Positions 16,424 to 27,024 of a stretch of 64,000 bases of DNA are shown here, one piece after another; position 1 is the first letter of the stretch, and every line of letters starts with the position of its first letter. The notes below the pieces were generated by a model. That model was not told where the DNA came from, ran no database searches, and saw nothing but the letters and a program-made list of their open reading frames with translations. The position numbers and the translations under genes are program-made. The stretch spans positions 62,001-126,000 of the forward strand of contig NZ_JAATIZ010000002.1 of assembly GCF_011927625.1 (NCBI RefSeq), in the 5' to 3' direction. The stretch is from Paenalcaligenes hominis. GTDB taxonomy: Bacteria; Pseudomonadota; Gammaproteobacteria; Burkholderiales; Burkholderiaceae_B.

Positions 16424-17749
16424 TTAATTCGTGACTTTCTGCTGACGCAAAGACAGCAAAGCATGCATTAGGATTGCACCGAACGTTGCCGTTCCAATTC
16501 CATCTAAACGAATAATACCTAACTCTAGGCTGAAATTACCCGCGCCAAGAATTAACGTCACTGCAGCAACCAATAAATTTTGGCTTTTGCTAAAATCGAC
16601 TTGGTTCACTACCCAAATGCGCGCACCCGCGACACTGATCAAGCCAAAAACCACAATCGACATCCCGCCCAACACAGGGCCGGGGATCATTTGAATGACG
16701 GCGCCAAACTTGGGGGAAAAGCCTAAGAAAATAGCAATCAGTGCAGCCACCGCAAAGACCAATGAAGAATAGATACGCGTAGCTGCCATGACACCAATGT
16801 TTTCTGCATACGTTGTTACGCCCGTTCCCCCCATGGAGCCTGATAACATGGTGGCAACCCCATCACCGACAAACGCACGACCCAAATATTTATCTAAATT
16901 TTGTCCTGTCATGGCTGAAACGGCTTTGACGTGACCTAAGTTCTCGGCGACTAAAATAATGGCCACAGGCACAATGACTGTCATGGCCTGTACCTCGAAA
17001 ACAGGCGCAGAAAAACTAGGCATACCAAACCAAGCAGCCTGCGCTACCCCTGACACGTCAATCGGCGTGCCATAGCCCAAGCCATTAGTAAAAACAGCAT
17101 AAAGTAAGCAGGCCACAATTAGGCCAACCAAAATCAAGAGACGCTGCACTACACCGCGGCTATAGACTGCAACCCCGCCCACACACAATACTGTCATTAA
17201 TGCCATTAAGGCATCGAAAGTCCCTGAGCCCATGGCCCCTTTCGCAGCAATAGGGGCCAGATTTAAACCAATAACAGCCACAATGGCGCCTGTTACCACA
17301 GGGGGCATGAGTTTATTGATGACATGAGCAGCCCCACCTGAGCGCGCGTCTGCTACCCACACCACCGCGCCAATTAAGGTATAGACCAAGCCACACATAA
17401 TAATGGCGCCTAACGCCACTCCAATGTTGGCATTGGCTCCGCTGCCCGCATAGCCAGTGACTGCAATGACTCCCCCAATAAACGCAAAACTCGAGCCCAA
17501 ATAACTGGGTACGCGCCCACCAACAAACAAGAAGAAAATCAGTGTGCCGATGCCCGACATCAAAATTGCCAAATTTGGGTCAAACCCCATCAATAAGGGT
17601 GCCAAGATGGTTGAACCAAACATGGCCACCACGTGTTGTGCTGCCATGGCCACGGATTGTGGGGCAGGCAAATATTCGTTGGGTTGGACTACAGCATCCG
17701 GCGCAACAGAGGGAACTTTGCGCCAACGAGGAAAGTAGGTTTCAGACAT
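16424..17749 (-). CDS. NCS2 pyrimidine (uracil) permease, RutG/UraA type
   Basis: 441 residues with about 14 membrane segments of the nucleobase-cation symporter-2 family. Sequence blocks are very close to RutG: QHVVAMFGSTILAPLLMG, MSGIGTLIFFLFVGGRVPSYLGSS, VPVAIILVAENLGHVKAV, and LSGSMGGTGVTTYAENIGVM. These contain the proton- and base-binding glutamates (AEN, AENIG). It probably imports uracil or a related base by proton symport. No rut genes or uracil phosphoribosyltransferase gene are adjacent, so salvage rather than Rut catabolism is more likely. RutG and UraA cannot be told apart with certainty. Confidence 0.9.
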   Translation of the reverse strand: MSETYFPRWRKVPSVAPDAVVQPNEYLPAPQSVAMAAQHVVAMFGSTILAPLLMGFDPNLAILMSGIGTLIFFLFVGGRVPSYLGSSFAFIGGVIAVTGYAGSGANANIGVALGAIIMCGLVYTLIGAVVWVADARSGGAAHVINKLMPPVVTGAIVAVIGLNLAPIAAKGAMGSGTFDALMALMTVLCVGGVAVYSRGVVQRLLILVGLIVACLLYAVFTNGLGYGTPIDVSGVAQAAWFGMPSFSAPVFEVQAMTVIVPVAIILVAENLGHVKAVSAMTGQNLDKYLGRAFVGDGVATMLSGSMGGTGVTTYAENIGVMAATRIYSSLVFAVAALIAIFLGFSPKFGAVIQMIPGPVLGGMSIVVFGLISVAGARIWVVNQVDFSKSQNLLVAAVTLILGAGNFSLELGIIRLDGIGTATFGAILMHALLSLRQQKVTN

Positions 17750-17939
17750 AATTCGTGGTATAGAGAAAAGAGGTAGTGGCGCAAGTTTACGGCGCTACGA
17801 GCCAGCAATCAAGCTTTGGCTACGGATTCTGTTTCTTTGCTACTTATGGCTATCATCATTTATTTTTATTGGACAGATTCCCTTGTATTACCTAGGCTAG
17901 AACTGGTTTATTACCATCTAAAAACTTAGGAGACAAAAA

Positions 17940-19262
17940 ATGAAAAAGCTAACACGGCATTTACTGACTGCGTTTGCGCTGAGCGCGCTCGCGCCTTTAG
18001 CCCAAGCGGGTACCGTTACGGTCATCACGTCATTTCCAAAAGACTTAACCCAAGCCTACAAAAATGCATTTGAGAATGCGAATCCAGATATAAAGGTTGA
18101 AATTCTCAATAAAAACACAGTATCTGGCATTGCTTTTGTTAAAGAAACACCTGCTGGCCGTCGCCCTGATGTGTTTTGGGCTAGTGCACCCGATGCATTC
18201 GAGGTGCTCTCTCAAGACAAGCTATTAAGCAGCGTCAAAGACATTGCAAACCCCGAAGTACCTAACGCCATTGGCTCATTTCCTGTCAATGACCCTAACG
18301 GTTTCTTTTTAGGTCAAGCGCTAGCGGGTTACGGCATTATGTACAATACGCGCTTTATTAAGGCTAAAAAACTGGACGAGCCCAAAACGTGGTCTGATTT
18401 ATTAAAACCCGAATGGTATAACAACGTGGGGGTCACTTCCCCCTCACGCTCAGGCACTATGCATCTGACAGTAGAAACGATTTTGCAAGGCGAAGGGTGG
18501 GATAAGGGATGGAATACCTTATTACTGATGTCCGGCAATAGCGCTGCCATCACAGACCGCTCGTTTGGTGTACCAGATGGTGTGAACAACGGTCAGTTTG
18601 GCGCGGGTCCTGTGATTGACTTCTTTGGCTTATCCAGCAAGTTTTCTAACTTTCCTGTCGAGTTCATTTACCCCGACGAAACCGCTATCGTACCCGCTAA
18701 TATTGCATTAATTAGCGAATCGGCTAACCCCGAAGAAGCCAAAAAATTTATTGAGTTCACCTTAAGCCCCGAAGGTCAAGAAATTTTGCTTATGCCACAG
18801 ATTTCACGCTTGCCCGTTTTGCCTTATGACAAAATGACCAGCATCCCTGAAGGCTATCCTGACCCAATGAAAATTGTAGAGCGCAGCACGGTTAACTTCG
18901 ATGTGAACCTATCACAAAGCCGTTATTTCATTGTGCAGTCTCTGTTTGATCAAACGATCACTTTCCGCCACAAAGAACTGCAAGCCGCCACTAAAGCGAT
19001 TTGGGATGCCCAGAAAAAACTCGGCGACTCCCCTTCTGCTGAAGCAAAAACACGTTTAGATGAAGCGAAAAAATTGGCTTGGACACCTGTACTTAACGAA
19101 GATCAAGTCAAAGACAGTGCGCTGGTTGAGTTATTCAAAGCAGACAAAAAAGACCCTAAAGTGAACCAAGAATTATCCAAACTTCAGGGCGAATGGAACA
19201 ATGCCGCTAAAACCAACTATGAAAAGGCAGAAGCATTAGCTAAAGAGGCAATGCGACTGTAA
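17940..19262 (+). CDS. ABC importer periplasmic solute-binding protein with C-terminal helical extension
   Basis: 440 residues with a Sec signal peptide (cleavage after LAPLAQA near residue 23), then GTVTVITSFPKDLTQAYKNAFE, the start of an extracellular solute-binding family 1 protein. The RPDVFWASAPDAFEVL, GYGIMYNTRFI and FSNFPVEFIYPDETAIVPANIALI blocks place it near iron(III)/phosphonate-type (FbpA/PhnS-like) receptors. After the usual end (about residue 340) there is an unusual 90-100-residue, Lys/Glu/Ala-rich helical tail. The start follows AGGAG at 8 nt. It heads an operon with a fused permease, an ATPase, a LysR regulator and a histidine phosphatase. The phosphatase hints at a phosphorylated ligand, but this is inference. 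Confidence 0.85.
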   Translation: MKKLTRHLLTAFALSALAPLAQAGTVTVITSFPKDLTQAYKNAFENANPDIKVEILNKNTVSGIAFVKETPAGRRPDVFWASAPDAFEVLSQDKLLSSVKDIANPEVPNAIGSFPVNDPNGFFLGQALAGYGIMYNTRFIKAKKLDEPKTWSDLLKPEWYNNVGVTSPSRSGTMHLTVETILQGEGWDKGWNTLLLMSGNSAAITDRSFGVPDGVNNGQFGAGPVIDFFGLSSKFSNFPVEFIYPDETAIVPANIALISESANPEEAKKFIEFTLSPEGQEILLMPQISRLPVLPYDKMTSIPEGYPDPMKIVERSTVNFDVNLSQSRYFIVQSLFDQTITFRHKELQAATKAIWDAQKKLGDSPSAEAKTRLDEAKKLAWTPVLNEDQVKDSALVELFKADKKDPKVNQELSKLQGEWNNAAKTNYEKAEALAKEAMRL

Positions 19263-19273
19263 TGTAGTCTTAG

Positions 19274-19304
19274 CCATCCTCGTGGCGTCATGAGGATGGT
19301 TTTT
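19274..19304 (+). terminator. Intercistronic hairpin/attenuator after the binding-protein gene
   Basis: 8-bp stem (CCATCCTC at 19274-19281, GAGGATGG at 19292-19299) followed by TTTTTCTTT. It lies between the binding protein and permease genes, so it likely causes partial termination, giving excess binding protein. Confidence 0.7.
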
Positions 19305-19329
19305 CTTTGCTCTAAACTCTTGGCTTCTT

Positions 19330-21030
19330 ATGGCTCATTCTTTCTCTTCTCGATTTCCCATCGGTCTGGTATTAGTCGCTGGTTTGGTACTGGCTTTTCT
19401 CGTACTGTTTCTTGTGATTCCTATTGGGAACGTGTTTTTCACTGCTTTTGTTAACGCAGATGGTCACTTCACACTTGGCCACTTTTCAGCTTTTTTGCAT
19501 CAATCGCTGTTAACAGAATCATTTAAAAACAGTTTATACGTTGCCGTCGCAGCCACTTTTTTTGCGTCGCTGATTGCCGTTCCGTTGGCTTATTTCACGA
19601 TCCGATTTAGATTTAGAGGCGCACTGATTATCCAAACGTTGGGTATTTTGCCTCTTATCATGCCGCCTTTTGTGGGTGCGGTGGCCATGCAGCTAATTTT
19701 CGGCCGCTCTGGTTCAGTTAACCTGCTCTTAGATGATTGGTTTGGTATTACGTTGCCGTTAATGGACGGGCTCAACGGGATTATTTTTGTTGAAGCCATT
19801 CATTACTTCCCCTTTATTTTGATGAACCTGACGGTGGCCTTAAGAAACATTGACGGTGCCATGGAAGAGGCGGCAGTCAACCTAGGTGCCAAAGGCTGGC
19901 GTTTATTTAGACGCGTTATTTTCCCGCTAGCCTTACCTGGCTATGTAGCGGGCGCATCGCTGGTATTTGTTAAGGTATTTGATGACCTAGGCACCCCTTT
20001 AGTTTTGGGTATCACCAATATGTTGGCTCCCCAAGCCTATTTGCGTATTACGCAAGTAGGTATAGATGACCCTCTGGGTTATGTGATCAGCGTGATTATG
20101 ATCGCTTTTTCTATACTCGCTTTGTGGCTATCTGCCCGCGCTTTGAAAGGACGCGATTACTCCACCCTGCAGAAGGGAGGGAACTCCTTACAGCAACGTA
20201 CGCTTAGTCGTGGTCAATCCATTATGGCGTACACATGGATTGGTTTTATTTTGCTCTTAGTGTTGTCACCCCACATTGGTGTGTTGCTCTTATCATTGGC
20301 TACCGTCTGGAGTTTTGCCCCTCTACCAGACGGCTACACCATGGCTCATTACGCCTCAGTATTCCAAGACTCTCAGGGTATGATTGCCAATACCTTGCTC
20401 TACGGTGGTCTGGCCGCCTTCATTGATGTGATTTTGGGTACTGCCATTGCCTACATCATTTTGCGCACTAAACTGCCTGCGCGCCAAACTCTGGATTGGA
20501 TTGCCTCCGCCGCCCTGGCAGTACCGGGCTTAGTATTGGCAATTGGATTATTACGTACCTTCCGTGATGTGGAAATCCCAGGCTTGGGTGTTGGTATTAC
20601 TTCGACGTGGGTCATTATTATGTTGGCCTACTCGGTACGTCGATTACCTTACGCGCTGCGTTCGTGCATGGCGGCCTTGCAACAAGTTTCCATCAGCTTA
20701 GAAGAGGCCGCTGCCTCGGTAGGTGCCAACAAATTCAGTACGATTCGTCGCGTGGTAATTCCTTTAATGGCTGGAGGTATTTTGGCGGGGTTTGTCACCA
20801 GTTTTATGACGGCAGCAGTCGAGCTATCCGCTACGATCATGCTGGTCACGCGTGATAGCGATGCCCCAATGAGTTATGGCATTTACCTTTATATGCAAAG
20901 TCCATCTGGGCGTGGCCCAGGCGCAGCGCTAGGTGTATTGGCTGTCATTGCTGTCGCAATTGGTACCTATGCCTCGCATTTAGTCGTTGAGCGCACGTCA
21001 GCTCGTCAACGCCCCAGTCAACAGAATTAA
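19330..21030 (+). CDS. ABC transporter permease, two fused permease domains
   Basis: 566 residues containing two tandem binding-protein-dependent permease domains of about six helices each, as in FbpB/SfuB-like iron and PhnU/V-like systems. The two EAA loops that contact the ATPase are visible: EEAAVNLGAKGWRLFRRVIFPLALPG near 180 and EEAAASVGANKFSTIRRVVIPLMAGG near 458. It forms the inner-membrane channel alone as a pseudo-dimer. It lies 67 bp after the binding protein and 12 bp before the ATPase gene. Confidence 0.93.
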   Translation: MAHSFSSRFPIGLVLVAGLVLAFLVLFLVIPIGNVFFTAFVNADGHFTLGHFSAFLHQSLLTESFKNSLYVAVAATFFASLIAVPLAYFTIRFRFRGALIIQTLGILPLIMPPFVGAVAMQLIFGRSGSVNLLLDDWFGITLPLMDGLNGIIFVEAIHYFPFILMNLTVALRNIDGAMEEAAVNLGAKGWRLFRRVIFPLALPGYVAGASLVFVKVFDDLGTPLVLGITNMLAPQAYLRITQVGIDDPLGYVISVIMIAFSILALWLSARALKGRDYSTLQKGGNSLQQRTLSRGQSIMAYTWIGFILLLVLSPHIGVLLLSLATVWSFAPLPDGYTMAHYASVFQDSQGMIANTLLYGGLAAFIDVILGTAIAYIILRTKLPARQTLDWIASAALAVPGLVLAIGLLRTFRDVEIPGLGVGITSTWVIIMLAYSVRRLPYALRSCMAALQQVSISLEEAAASVGANKFSTIRRVVIPLMAGGILAGFVTSFMTAAVELSATIMLVTRDSDAPMSYGIYLYMQSPSGRGPGAALGVLAVIAVAIGTYASHLVVERTSARQRPSQQN

Positions 21031-21042
21031 CATAGGCTTATT

Positions 21043-22140
21043 ATGAAAAAAGTAAGTGTGGAATGCCGTAATATCCGATTAGCCTACGGTAACAATGAAG
21101 TCCTTAAAGACATCAATCTAGTTATTGAACCTGGCGAATTTTTTGCCTTGCTCGGCCCCTCCGGCTCAGGCAAATCAACCTTGTTGCGCTTAATTGCTGG
21201 CTTTAATCAGCACAACTCCGGTCAGCTTCTCGTCGATGGTAAAGACATCAGCAATGTGCCTCCGCATAAGCGTAATATTGGCATGGTGTTTCAAAGCTAT
21301 GCCCTGTGGCCTCATATGACGGTGTGGGATAACGTGGCGTTTGGTTTAGTTGAACGTCGCACCCCTAAAGCAGAAATTCAAAAAAAGGTACAAGCGGCGC
21401 TGGAAATGGTCGGCTTAGAGAGCTTTTCTAAACGTCGACCTAATGAGCTTTCAGGTGGGCAACAGCAGCGTGTGGCACTCGCACGTACGATCGTGATTGA
21501 ACCCCAAGTGTTACTCTTAGACGAGCCCTTATCGAACTTAGATCAAAAATTGCGGGTGCAAATGCGCCAAGATCTGCTTTCGTTGCAACGCCGTTTAGGT
21601 ATTACCACCATTTTTGTGACGCACGACCAAGAGGAGGCCATGACGACCGCTGATCGCATGGCCGTTATGGATCAGGGCGTAGTACAACAAGTCGGTACCC
21701 CGGCGAATTTATTCGATTATCCGTGTAATCGGTTTGTGGCAAACTTTGTAGGCACCATGAACATGCTTGACGGGCAAGTCATTGAACGCACCGCTAACGC
21801 CATTAGCTTGCAAGTTGATGGCATTGGTACCATAAAGCTTCCAATATTGGACGATGATGCGGTACCTCAACAGACCCAATTAGCGGCTAGCTTTAGGCCT
21901 CATACCGTGCAGCTTGATAGCGGGAACACAACCAAAGGCAACGATGCGCGCTATATTTGGATACCCGGCAATGTGATCCGCAGTGAGTTTTTAGGTGAAT
22001 TTACACGCTATGAAATTCAATGCGGAGAAAAAGTCATTACCGCCGACCAATCGCACTACTCAGGGTTACCTCAACATACCGTCGGGGCGCCTGTGTCTAT
22101 TGGCATTGAACCAACTCAAGTGCGTTTACTCCCCCTTTAA
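21043..22140 (+). CDS. ABC transporter ATP-binding protein (spermidine/iron/phosphonate-type)
   Basis: 365 residues. The ATPase domain has Walker A GPSGSGKST at 38-46, the signature [14 protein letters not shown] near 137 and Walker B LLLDEPLSNLD. A C-terminal TOBE-like region (about 240-365) is present, as in PotA, FbpC and UgpC. It energises the fused permease encoded just upstream. Its stop is 2 bp before the LysR start, so the two are co-translated. Confidence 0.94.
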   Translation: MKKVSVECRNIRLAYGNNEVLKDINLVIEPGEFFALLGPSGSGKSTLLRLIAGFNQHNSGQLLVDGKDISNVPPHKRNIGMVFQSYALWPHMTVWDNVAFGLVERRTPKAEIQKKVQAALEMVGLESFSKRRPNELSGGQQQRVALARTIVIEPQVLLLDEPLSNLDQKLRVQMRQDLLSLQRRLGITTIFVTHDQEEAMTTADRMAVMDQGVVQQVGTPANLFDYPCNRFVANFVGTMNMLDGQVIERTANAISLQVDGIGTIKLPILDDDAVPQQTQLAASFRPHTVQLDSGNTTKGNDARYIWIPGNVIRSEFLGEFTRYEIQCGEKVITADQSHYSGLPQHTVGAPVSIGIEPTQVRLLPL

Positions 22141-22142
22141 GC

Positions 22143-23045
22143 ATGGAAATCAATCAACTCAAAGCCTTCGTTACCGTTGCCAAACTCAATAATTTGACTC
22201 GGGCAGCGGAGGCTTTGTGTTTGACACAGCCGGCTGTCACAGCACAAATTAAAGCCCTCGAGCAAAGCTTAGGCTTAGCTTTATTCGAGCGCTCTACACG
22301 TAAAATGACAGTCAGTAAAGCAGGTGAACACCTGTTACCTACGGCCGAGCAGCTGCTTGCCTTAGCTACCCAAATCCGCTCTACGGCTTCTGATTTACAA
22401 GGCGAACTAAGTGGCCAGTTACGTCTAGGGATACCCAGCGAGCATTTAGACTTTTTGCGCTTGGGCGAACTCATTCATCGCCTAGCTGAAAGCTTACCGT
22501 TAATCGAGCTACAGACGGTGGTTTTGCCAACTGATACACTTATAGAACAGGTATCAATTGGCCAGCTCCAAGCCGCTTTTGCAATTAGTTCGTACCCACC
22601 CCAAGACATTTTCTGGTTACCCATACGTAGCGTTAGCTTTAGAATTGCGGTTCCCTTGACTCTGTATCCCCAGCTGACTCTAGGCGGGTGGCAAGAGCTC
22701 GCGCAAATGCCGTGGCTAGATGGCCCATTAGGTAGTCATATTCATGTACTACTGCGCGAGCTGTTCGAGCGGCGTGGTCTAAGCCCTCGCATTATTATGC
22801 ATAGCGAAAGCACGGCCCATTTCGATGCCTTAGTACGTGCCGGTGCAGGTTGCGCGCTGATTCGTGAGGAAATTGCGCTTCAGGGCGTACAGAAAAAGCA
22901 TTTCGCCATTTGGGGCCATACCAAAGCCGATGCTATTTTAAGTTTTATTAGCGCTAATGAAACCTCACAAACGCCTTTAATTATTGCGTTGGTGTCGATG
23001 CTAACAGAAATCTGGGCATTAGACCCCTCGTTTACTGCTTTTTAA
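22143..23045 (+). CDS. LysR-family transcriptional regulator
   Basis: 300 residues with the standard LysR layout: a winged HTH at 1-60 (MEINQLKAFVTVAKLNNLTRAAEALCLTQPAVTAQIKALE) and a two-lobed effector-binding domain at 90-300. Unusually it is the fourth gene of the ABC importer operon rather than divergent from it, with a 2-bp gap to the ATPase gene. This predicts that it senses the imported ligand and feeds back on the operon. The target promoter is probably that upstream of 17940, but no clear LysR box was identified. Confidence 0.93.
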   Translation: MEINQLKAFVTVAKLNNLTRAAEALCLTQPAVTAQIKALEQSLGLALFERSTRKMTVSKAGEHLLPTAEQLLALATQIRSTASDLQGELSGQLRLGIPSEHLDFLRLGELIHRLAESLPLIELQTVVLPTDTLIEQVSIGQLQAAFAISSYPPQDIFWLPIRSVSFRIAVPLTLYPQLTLGGWQELAQMPWLDGPLGSHIHVLLRELFERRGLSPRIIMHSESTAHFDALVRAGAGCALIREEIALQGVQKKHFAIWGHTKADAILSFISANETSQTPLIIALVSMLTEIWALDPSFTAF

Positions 23046-23055
23046 TATAAGTGAT

Positions 23056-23697
23056 ATGAAAACTGAAATTTGGCTTATTCGTCATGGTGAGACCGACTGG
23101 AACGCCCAACAACGACTACAAGGCTGGATTGATATTCCCTTAAACGCAACGGGCAAGCAACAGGCTCTAGCCGTGCGTCGCTATATTCAACACCAACAGT
23201 TACGGGTAGATCATGTGATCAGCAGCGATCTCTGTCGTGCTGCGGAAACAGCTCAAATTGCGTTTGAACTACCCGCGAATGCGATTACTCAATACAGCAG
23301 CTTGCGCGAACGGAACTACGGGATTTACGAAGGTGAGCTTTGGCAAAAACTCATTGCTATCGACGGCCAAGCTCAACCTAAGCTCAATCTACGCGAACCC
23401 ACCTTAGAGGTGCCCCAAGGGGAAAGCCTGACCGTATTTAATGATCGTATTATTGCTGCCTTTCACGAGCTAGCGGACCAATACGCGGGCAGGAAATTGG
23501 CGGTGGTTGCCCACGGTGGCGTCATTGATATTGTTTGGCGCCACTTGTATCAGGTCGACTTACTCAGTCAGCGCCCTCACCCTATTTTAAATGCCAGTGT
23601 TAATCACTTTGCAATTTCATCTCACGCACCCTGGCAAGCTATCCAATGGGCACAACATGCCCATTTGGACACCGCCTTAGATGACGTAGGAATTTAA
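23056..23697 (+). CDS. Histidine phosphatase family protein (phosphoglycerate-mutase-like)
   Basis: 213 residues of the histidine phosphatase superfamily. The catalytic RHGETDWN motif is at 9-16 with H10 as nucleophile. The other site residues are the arginine in SSDLCRAAETA, the glutamate in SLRERNYGIYEGE, and the second histidine in VVAHGGVID. GpmB- and CobC-like proteins share these features, so the substrate cannot be fixed. It starts 10 bp after the LysR gene and closes the operon, which suggests it dephosphorylates the imported compound or a product of it. Confidence 0.88.
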   Translation: MKTEIWLIRHGETDWNAQQRLQGWIDIPLNATGKQQALAVRRYIQHQQLRVDHVISSDLCRAAETAQIAFELPANAITQYSSLRERNYGIYEGELWQKLIAIDGQAQPKLNLREPTLEVPQGESLTVFNDRIIAAFHELADQYAGRKLAVVAHGGVIDIVWRHLYQVDLLSQRPHPILNASVNHFAISSHAPWQAIQWAQHAHLDTALDDVGI

Positions 23698-23722
23698 TCT
23701 TTTAACGCGATCTATAGGCAAC

Positions 23723-23753
23723 AAAAAGGCACACCCAAGGGTGTGCCTTTTTT
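23723..23753. terminator. Strong bidirectional terminator between the importer operon and carB
   Basis: Stem of about 14 bp (AAAAAGGCACACCC at 23723-23736 opposite GGGTGTGCCTTTTT from 23739) with a 2-nt AA centre and T-runs on both strands. It serves two convergent operons. Confidence 0.92.
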
Positions 23754-23773
23754 AGACTGTACCGTCGCTTGTT

Positions 23774-26700
23774 TTACGAAGCGCTGTGCATGTCTTGAAG
23801 TGAATACACACGTAAGCCTTCGCCATGACGTAAGTACTGTAGACCTTCTACGGCGGCTAGAGCCCCTGCTATAGTCGTGTAGTAAGCCAAGTTAGCTGCC
23901 AATGCATGCGTACGAATAGTACGTGAATCTGTAATGGCATTGCGGCGTTCTTCGACGGTATTGATCACTAACGAAATTTCACCGTTTTTGATCATATCCA
24001 CGATATGAGGACGCCCTTCTGTCACTTTGTTAACGGCTTTTACGGCTAAACCAGCGGCTTGGATTGCGGCCGCTGTACCGCGTGTAGCAACCACATTAAA
24101 GCCTAAGTCGATCAAGCCACGCGCCACTTCAACCGCTTGAGCTTTGTCGCTGTCACGCACGCTGATAAAGGCGTTGCCTGATTTAGGCAAGTTAACGCTA
24201 GCAGCCATTTGTGACTTAACAAAGGCTTCACCAAAGCTGCGACCTACACCCATTACCTCGCCGGTGGATTTCATCTCTGGGCCTAAGATCGTATCCACAC
24301 CAGGGAATTTAACAAAGGGGAAAACCGCCTCTTTTACGGCATAAAAGCCTTCTTTGGCTTGCGCAGAAAAGTCGAGATCCGCAATTTTTTGACCGGCCAT
24401 AACACGCGCAGCCAATTTGGCCATTTGCAAGCCGGTAGCTTTGGATACAAACGGCACAGTACGAGAAGCACGTGGATTAACCTCGAGTACGTAAACGTCA
24501 TCGTCTTGGATGGCAAACTGAACATTCATTAAGCCTTTTACATTCAAGGCCTTAGCCATGAGTGCCGTTTGACGACGAATTTCCTCTACGACCTCTGTGG
24601 TTAAGGAGTAAGGAGGCAAACTGCAAGCCGAGTCACCTGAGTGAACCCCAGCTTGTTCAATATGCTCCATTACACCACCGACAAACACATCGGTACCGTC
24701 TGAAATACAATCCACATCGACTTCGGTAGCGTTGTTGAGGAAGTGATCCAACAACACTGGGGAATCGTTACTGACTTTAACGGCTTCGCGCATATAGCGT
24801 TCGAGGTCGGCTTGCTCGTGGACGATTTCCATTGCGCGACCACCTAGCACATAGCTAGGTCGAACTACCAATGGATAGCCAATTTCAGAGGCCAAAGCTA
24901 ACGCCTCGCCTTCGGTACGCGCAGTGCGGTTTGGTGGCTGACGTAAACCTAATTTGTTGAGAAGTTTTTGGAAACGCTCTCGGTCTTCGGCCACATCAAT
25001 GGACTCGGGGCTGGTACCAATAATAGGTACACCGTTTGCCTCGAGCGCACGAGCTAGTTTCAGTGGAGTTTGGCCACCGTATTGCACAATCATGCCAACC
25101 GGCTTTTCTACATGCACAATTTCAAGCACGTCCTCGAGGGTAAGCGGCTCGAAATACAAACGGTCAGAGGTGTCGTAGTCGGTAGAAACGGTTTCTGGGT
25201 TGCAGTTCACCATAATGGTTTCAAACCCATCATCGCGTAATGCCATTGCCGCATGCACACAACAGTAATCGAACTCAATCCCTTGGCCGATACGGTTAGG
25301 GCCACCACCCAATACAATAATTTTTTTGCGGTCAGTGGGCTGGGCTTCGCACTCTTCCTCGTAAGTCGAGTACATATAGGCCGTATCTGTAGAGAATTCG
25401 GCTGCACAGGTATCAACGCGCTTGTAGACCGGACGTACATTGAGTTGATGACGCAACTTGCGTACTTCGGACTCGACGGTATCTAACAAGAACGCCAAGC
25501 GGCGATCGGAAAAACCACGACGTTTTAGACCAAATAAGGTATCACGGTCTAAGTCGGCTAGCGTTTTTTGCTCTAGCGCCAATTCGATCTTGACGATTTC
25601 CTCGATTTGAGCCAAAAACCACGGGTCGATTTTGGTGATTTGATGGACATCATCGAGGCTCATGCCTTGGGCAAAGGCATCCCCTACATACCAAATACGC
25701 TCAGGACCAGGCTCGCCCAGCTCGATCTGTAACTTTTCACGGTCGGTGGTCATTTGATTGAGACCATCGACGCCAACCTCTAGACCACGCAGGGCTTTTT
25801 GGAAGGACTCTTGGAAGGTACGACCCATAGCCATGACTTCACCCACTGATTTCATCTGCGTGGTTAAGCGTGAGTTGGCTTGAGGGAATTTCTCGAAAGC
25901 GAAACGAGGAATTTTGGTGACTACGTAGTCGATGGATGGCTCGAATGAGGCCGGTGTAGCCCCACCCGTGATTTCATTTTGTAGCTCATCTAGCGTATAG
26001 CCAACCGCTAAACGTGCAGCAATTTTTGCAATAGGGAAACCGGTGGCTTTGGACGCCAATGCAGAAGAGCGCGACACACGTGGGTTCATCTCGATGACGA
26101 TCATGCGACCATTATCTGGATTCACTGCAAACTGTACGTTAGACCCCCCTGTGCTAACCCCAATTTCACGTAACACCGCAATTGAGGCATTACGCATAAT
26201 TTGATATTCACGATCGGTTAGGGTTTGGGCAGGGGCTACCGTAATGGAGTCGCCGGTGTGCACACCCATCGGGTCTAAGTTTTCAATGGAGCAGACAATA
26301 ATGCAGTTATCTGCACTATCGCGTACGACTTCCATTTCGTACTCTTTCCAACCGAGTAAGGACTCTTCGATAAGCAATTCGCTAGTAGGAGATGCCTCGA
26401 GACCACGGCGGCAAATTTCCTCGAACTCTTCCATGTTGTAAGCAATACCACCGCCGGTGCCGCCTAAAGTAAAGCTAGGGCGAATAACGACAGGGAAACC
26501 AGAAGAGTTAATTTCCTCGGCTATTTGACGCTGTACCGCCCAGGCTTCATCCATGGTGTGGGCAACACCCGATTTGGCTGACTCTAGACCAATTTTGGTC
26601 ATTGCGTCTTTAAACTTCAGACGGTCTTCGGCTTTATCAATGGCTTCGGCATTGGCACCAATCATTTCGACGTTGTACTTTTCCAGTACACCTTGAGCCG

Positions 26701-27007
26701 CTAGCTCGAGAGCACAGTTCAACGCTGTTTGACCACCCATAGTAGGTAATAAGGCATCGGGACGTTCACGCTCGATGATTTTCTCTACGGCTTGCCAAGT
26801 GATGGGCTCGATGTAGGTGACATCGGCCGTATCGGGGTCGGTCATGATGGTAGCAGGGTTGCTGTTGACTAAAATCGTACGGTAACCCTCGGCTTTTAAG
26901 GCCTTGCATGCTTGGGCTCCGGAATAGTCAAACTCGCACGCCTGTCCGATAATGATGGGACCGGCTCCGATAATAAGAATACTTTTTATATCTGTACGCT
27001 TAGGCAT
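23774..27007 (-). CDS. carB: Carbamoyl-phosphate synthase large subunit CarB
   Basis: 1077 residues, standard CarB length. It makes carbamoyl phosphate from bicarbonate, ammonia and two ATP for arginine and pyrimidine synthesis. The two homologous ATP-grasp halves start with [21 protein letters not shown] and [20 protein letters not shown]. Between them is the oligomerisation region, and the last 140 residues are the MGS-like allosteric domain. It is 17 bp downstream of carA, its glutaminase partner. Confidence 0.98.
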   Translation of the reverse strand: MPKRTDIKSILIIGAGPIIIGQACEFDYSGAQACKALKAEGYRTILVNSNPATIMTDPDTADVTYIEPITWQAVEKIIERERPDALLPTMGGQTALNCALELAAQGVLEKYNVEMIGANAEAIDKAEDRLKFKDAMTKIGLESAKSGVAHTMDEAWAVQRQIAEEINSSGFPVVIRPSFTLGGTGGGIAYNMEEFEEICRRGLEASPTSELLIEESLLGWKEYEMEVVRDSADNCIIVCSIENLDPMGVHTGDSITVAPAQTLTDREYQIMRNASIAVLREIGVSTGGSNVQFAVNPDNGRMIVIEMNPRVSRSSALASKATGFPIAKIAARLAVGYTLDELQNEITGGATPASFEPSIDYVVTKIPRFAFEKFPQANSRLTTQMKSVGEVMAMGRTFQESFQKALRGLEVGVDGLNQMTTDREKLQIELGEPGPERIWYVGDAFAQGMSLDDVHQITKIDPWFLAQIEEIVKIELALEQKTLADLDRDTLFGLKRRGFSDRRLAFLLDTVESEVRKLRHQLNVRPVYKRVDTCAAEFSTDTAYMYSTYEEECEAQPTDRKKIIVLGGGPNRIGQGIEFDYCCVHAAMALRDDGFETIMVNCNPETVSTDYDTSDRLYFEPLTLEDVLEIVHVEKPVGMIVQYGGQTPLKLARALEANGVPIIGTSPESIDVAEDRERFQKLLNKLGLRQPPNRTARTEGEALALASEIGYPLVVRPSYVLGGRAMEIVHEQADLERYMREAVKVSNDSPVLLDHFLNNATEVDVDCISDGTDVFVGGVMEHIEQAGVHSGDSACSLPPYSLTTEVVEEIRRQTALMAKALNVKGLMNVQFAIQDDDVYVLEVNPRASRTVPFVSKATGLQMAKLAARVMAGQKIADLDFSAQAKEGFYAVKEAVFPFVKFPGVDTILGPEMKSTGEVMGVGRSFGEAFVKSQMAASVNLPKSGNAFISVRDSDKAQAVEVARGLIDLGFNVVATRGTAAAIQAAGLAVKAVNKVTEGRPHIVDMIKNGEISLVINTVEERRNAITDSRTIRTHALAANLAYYTTIAGALAAVEGLQYLRHGEGLRVYSLQDMHSAS

Positions 27008-27024
27008 AATATTCAGTCTGGCAA

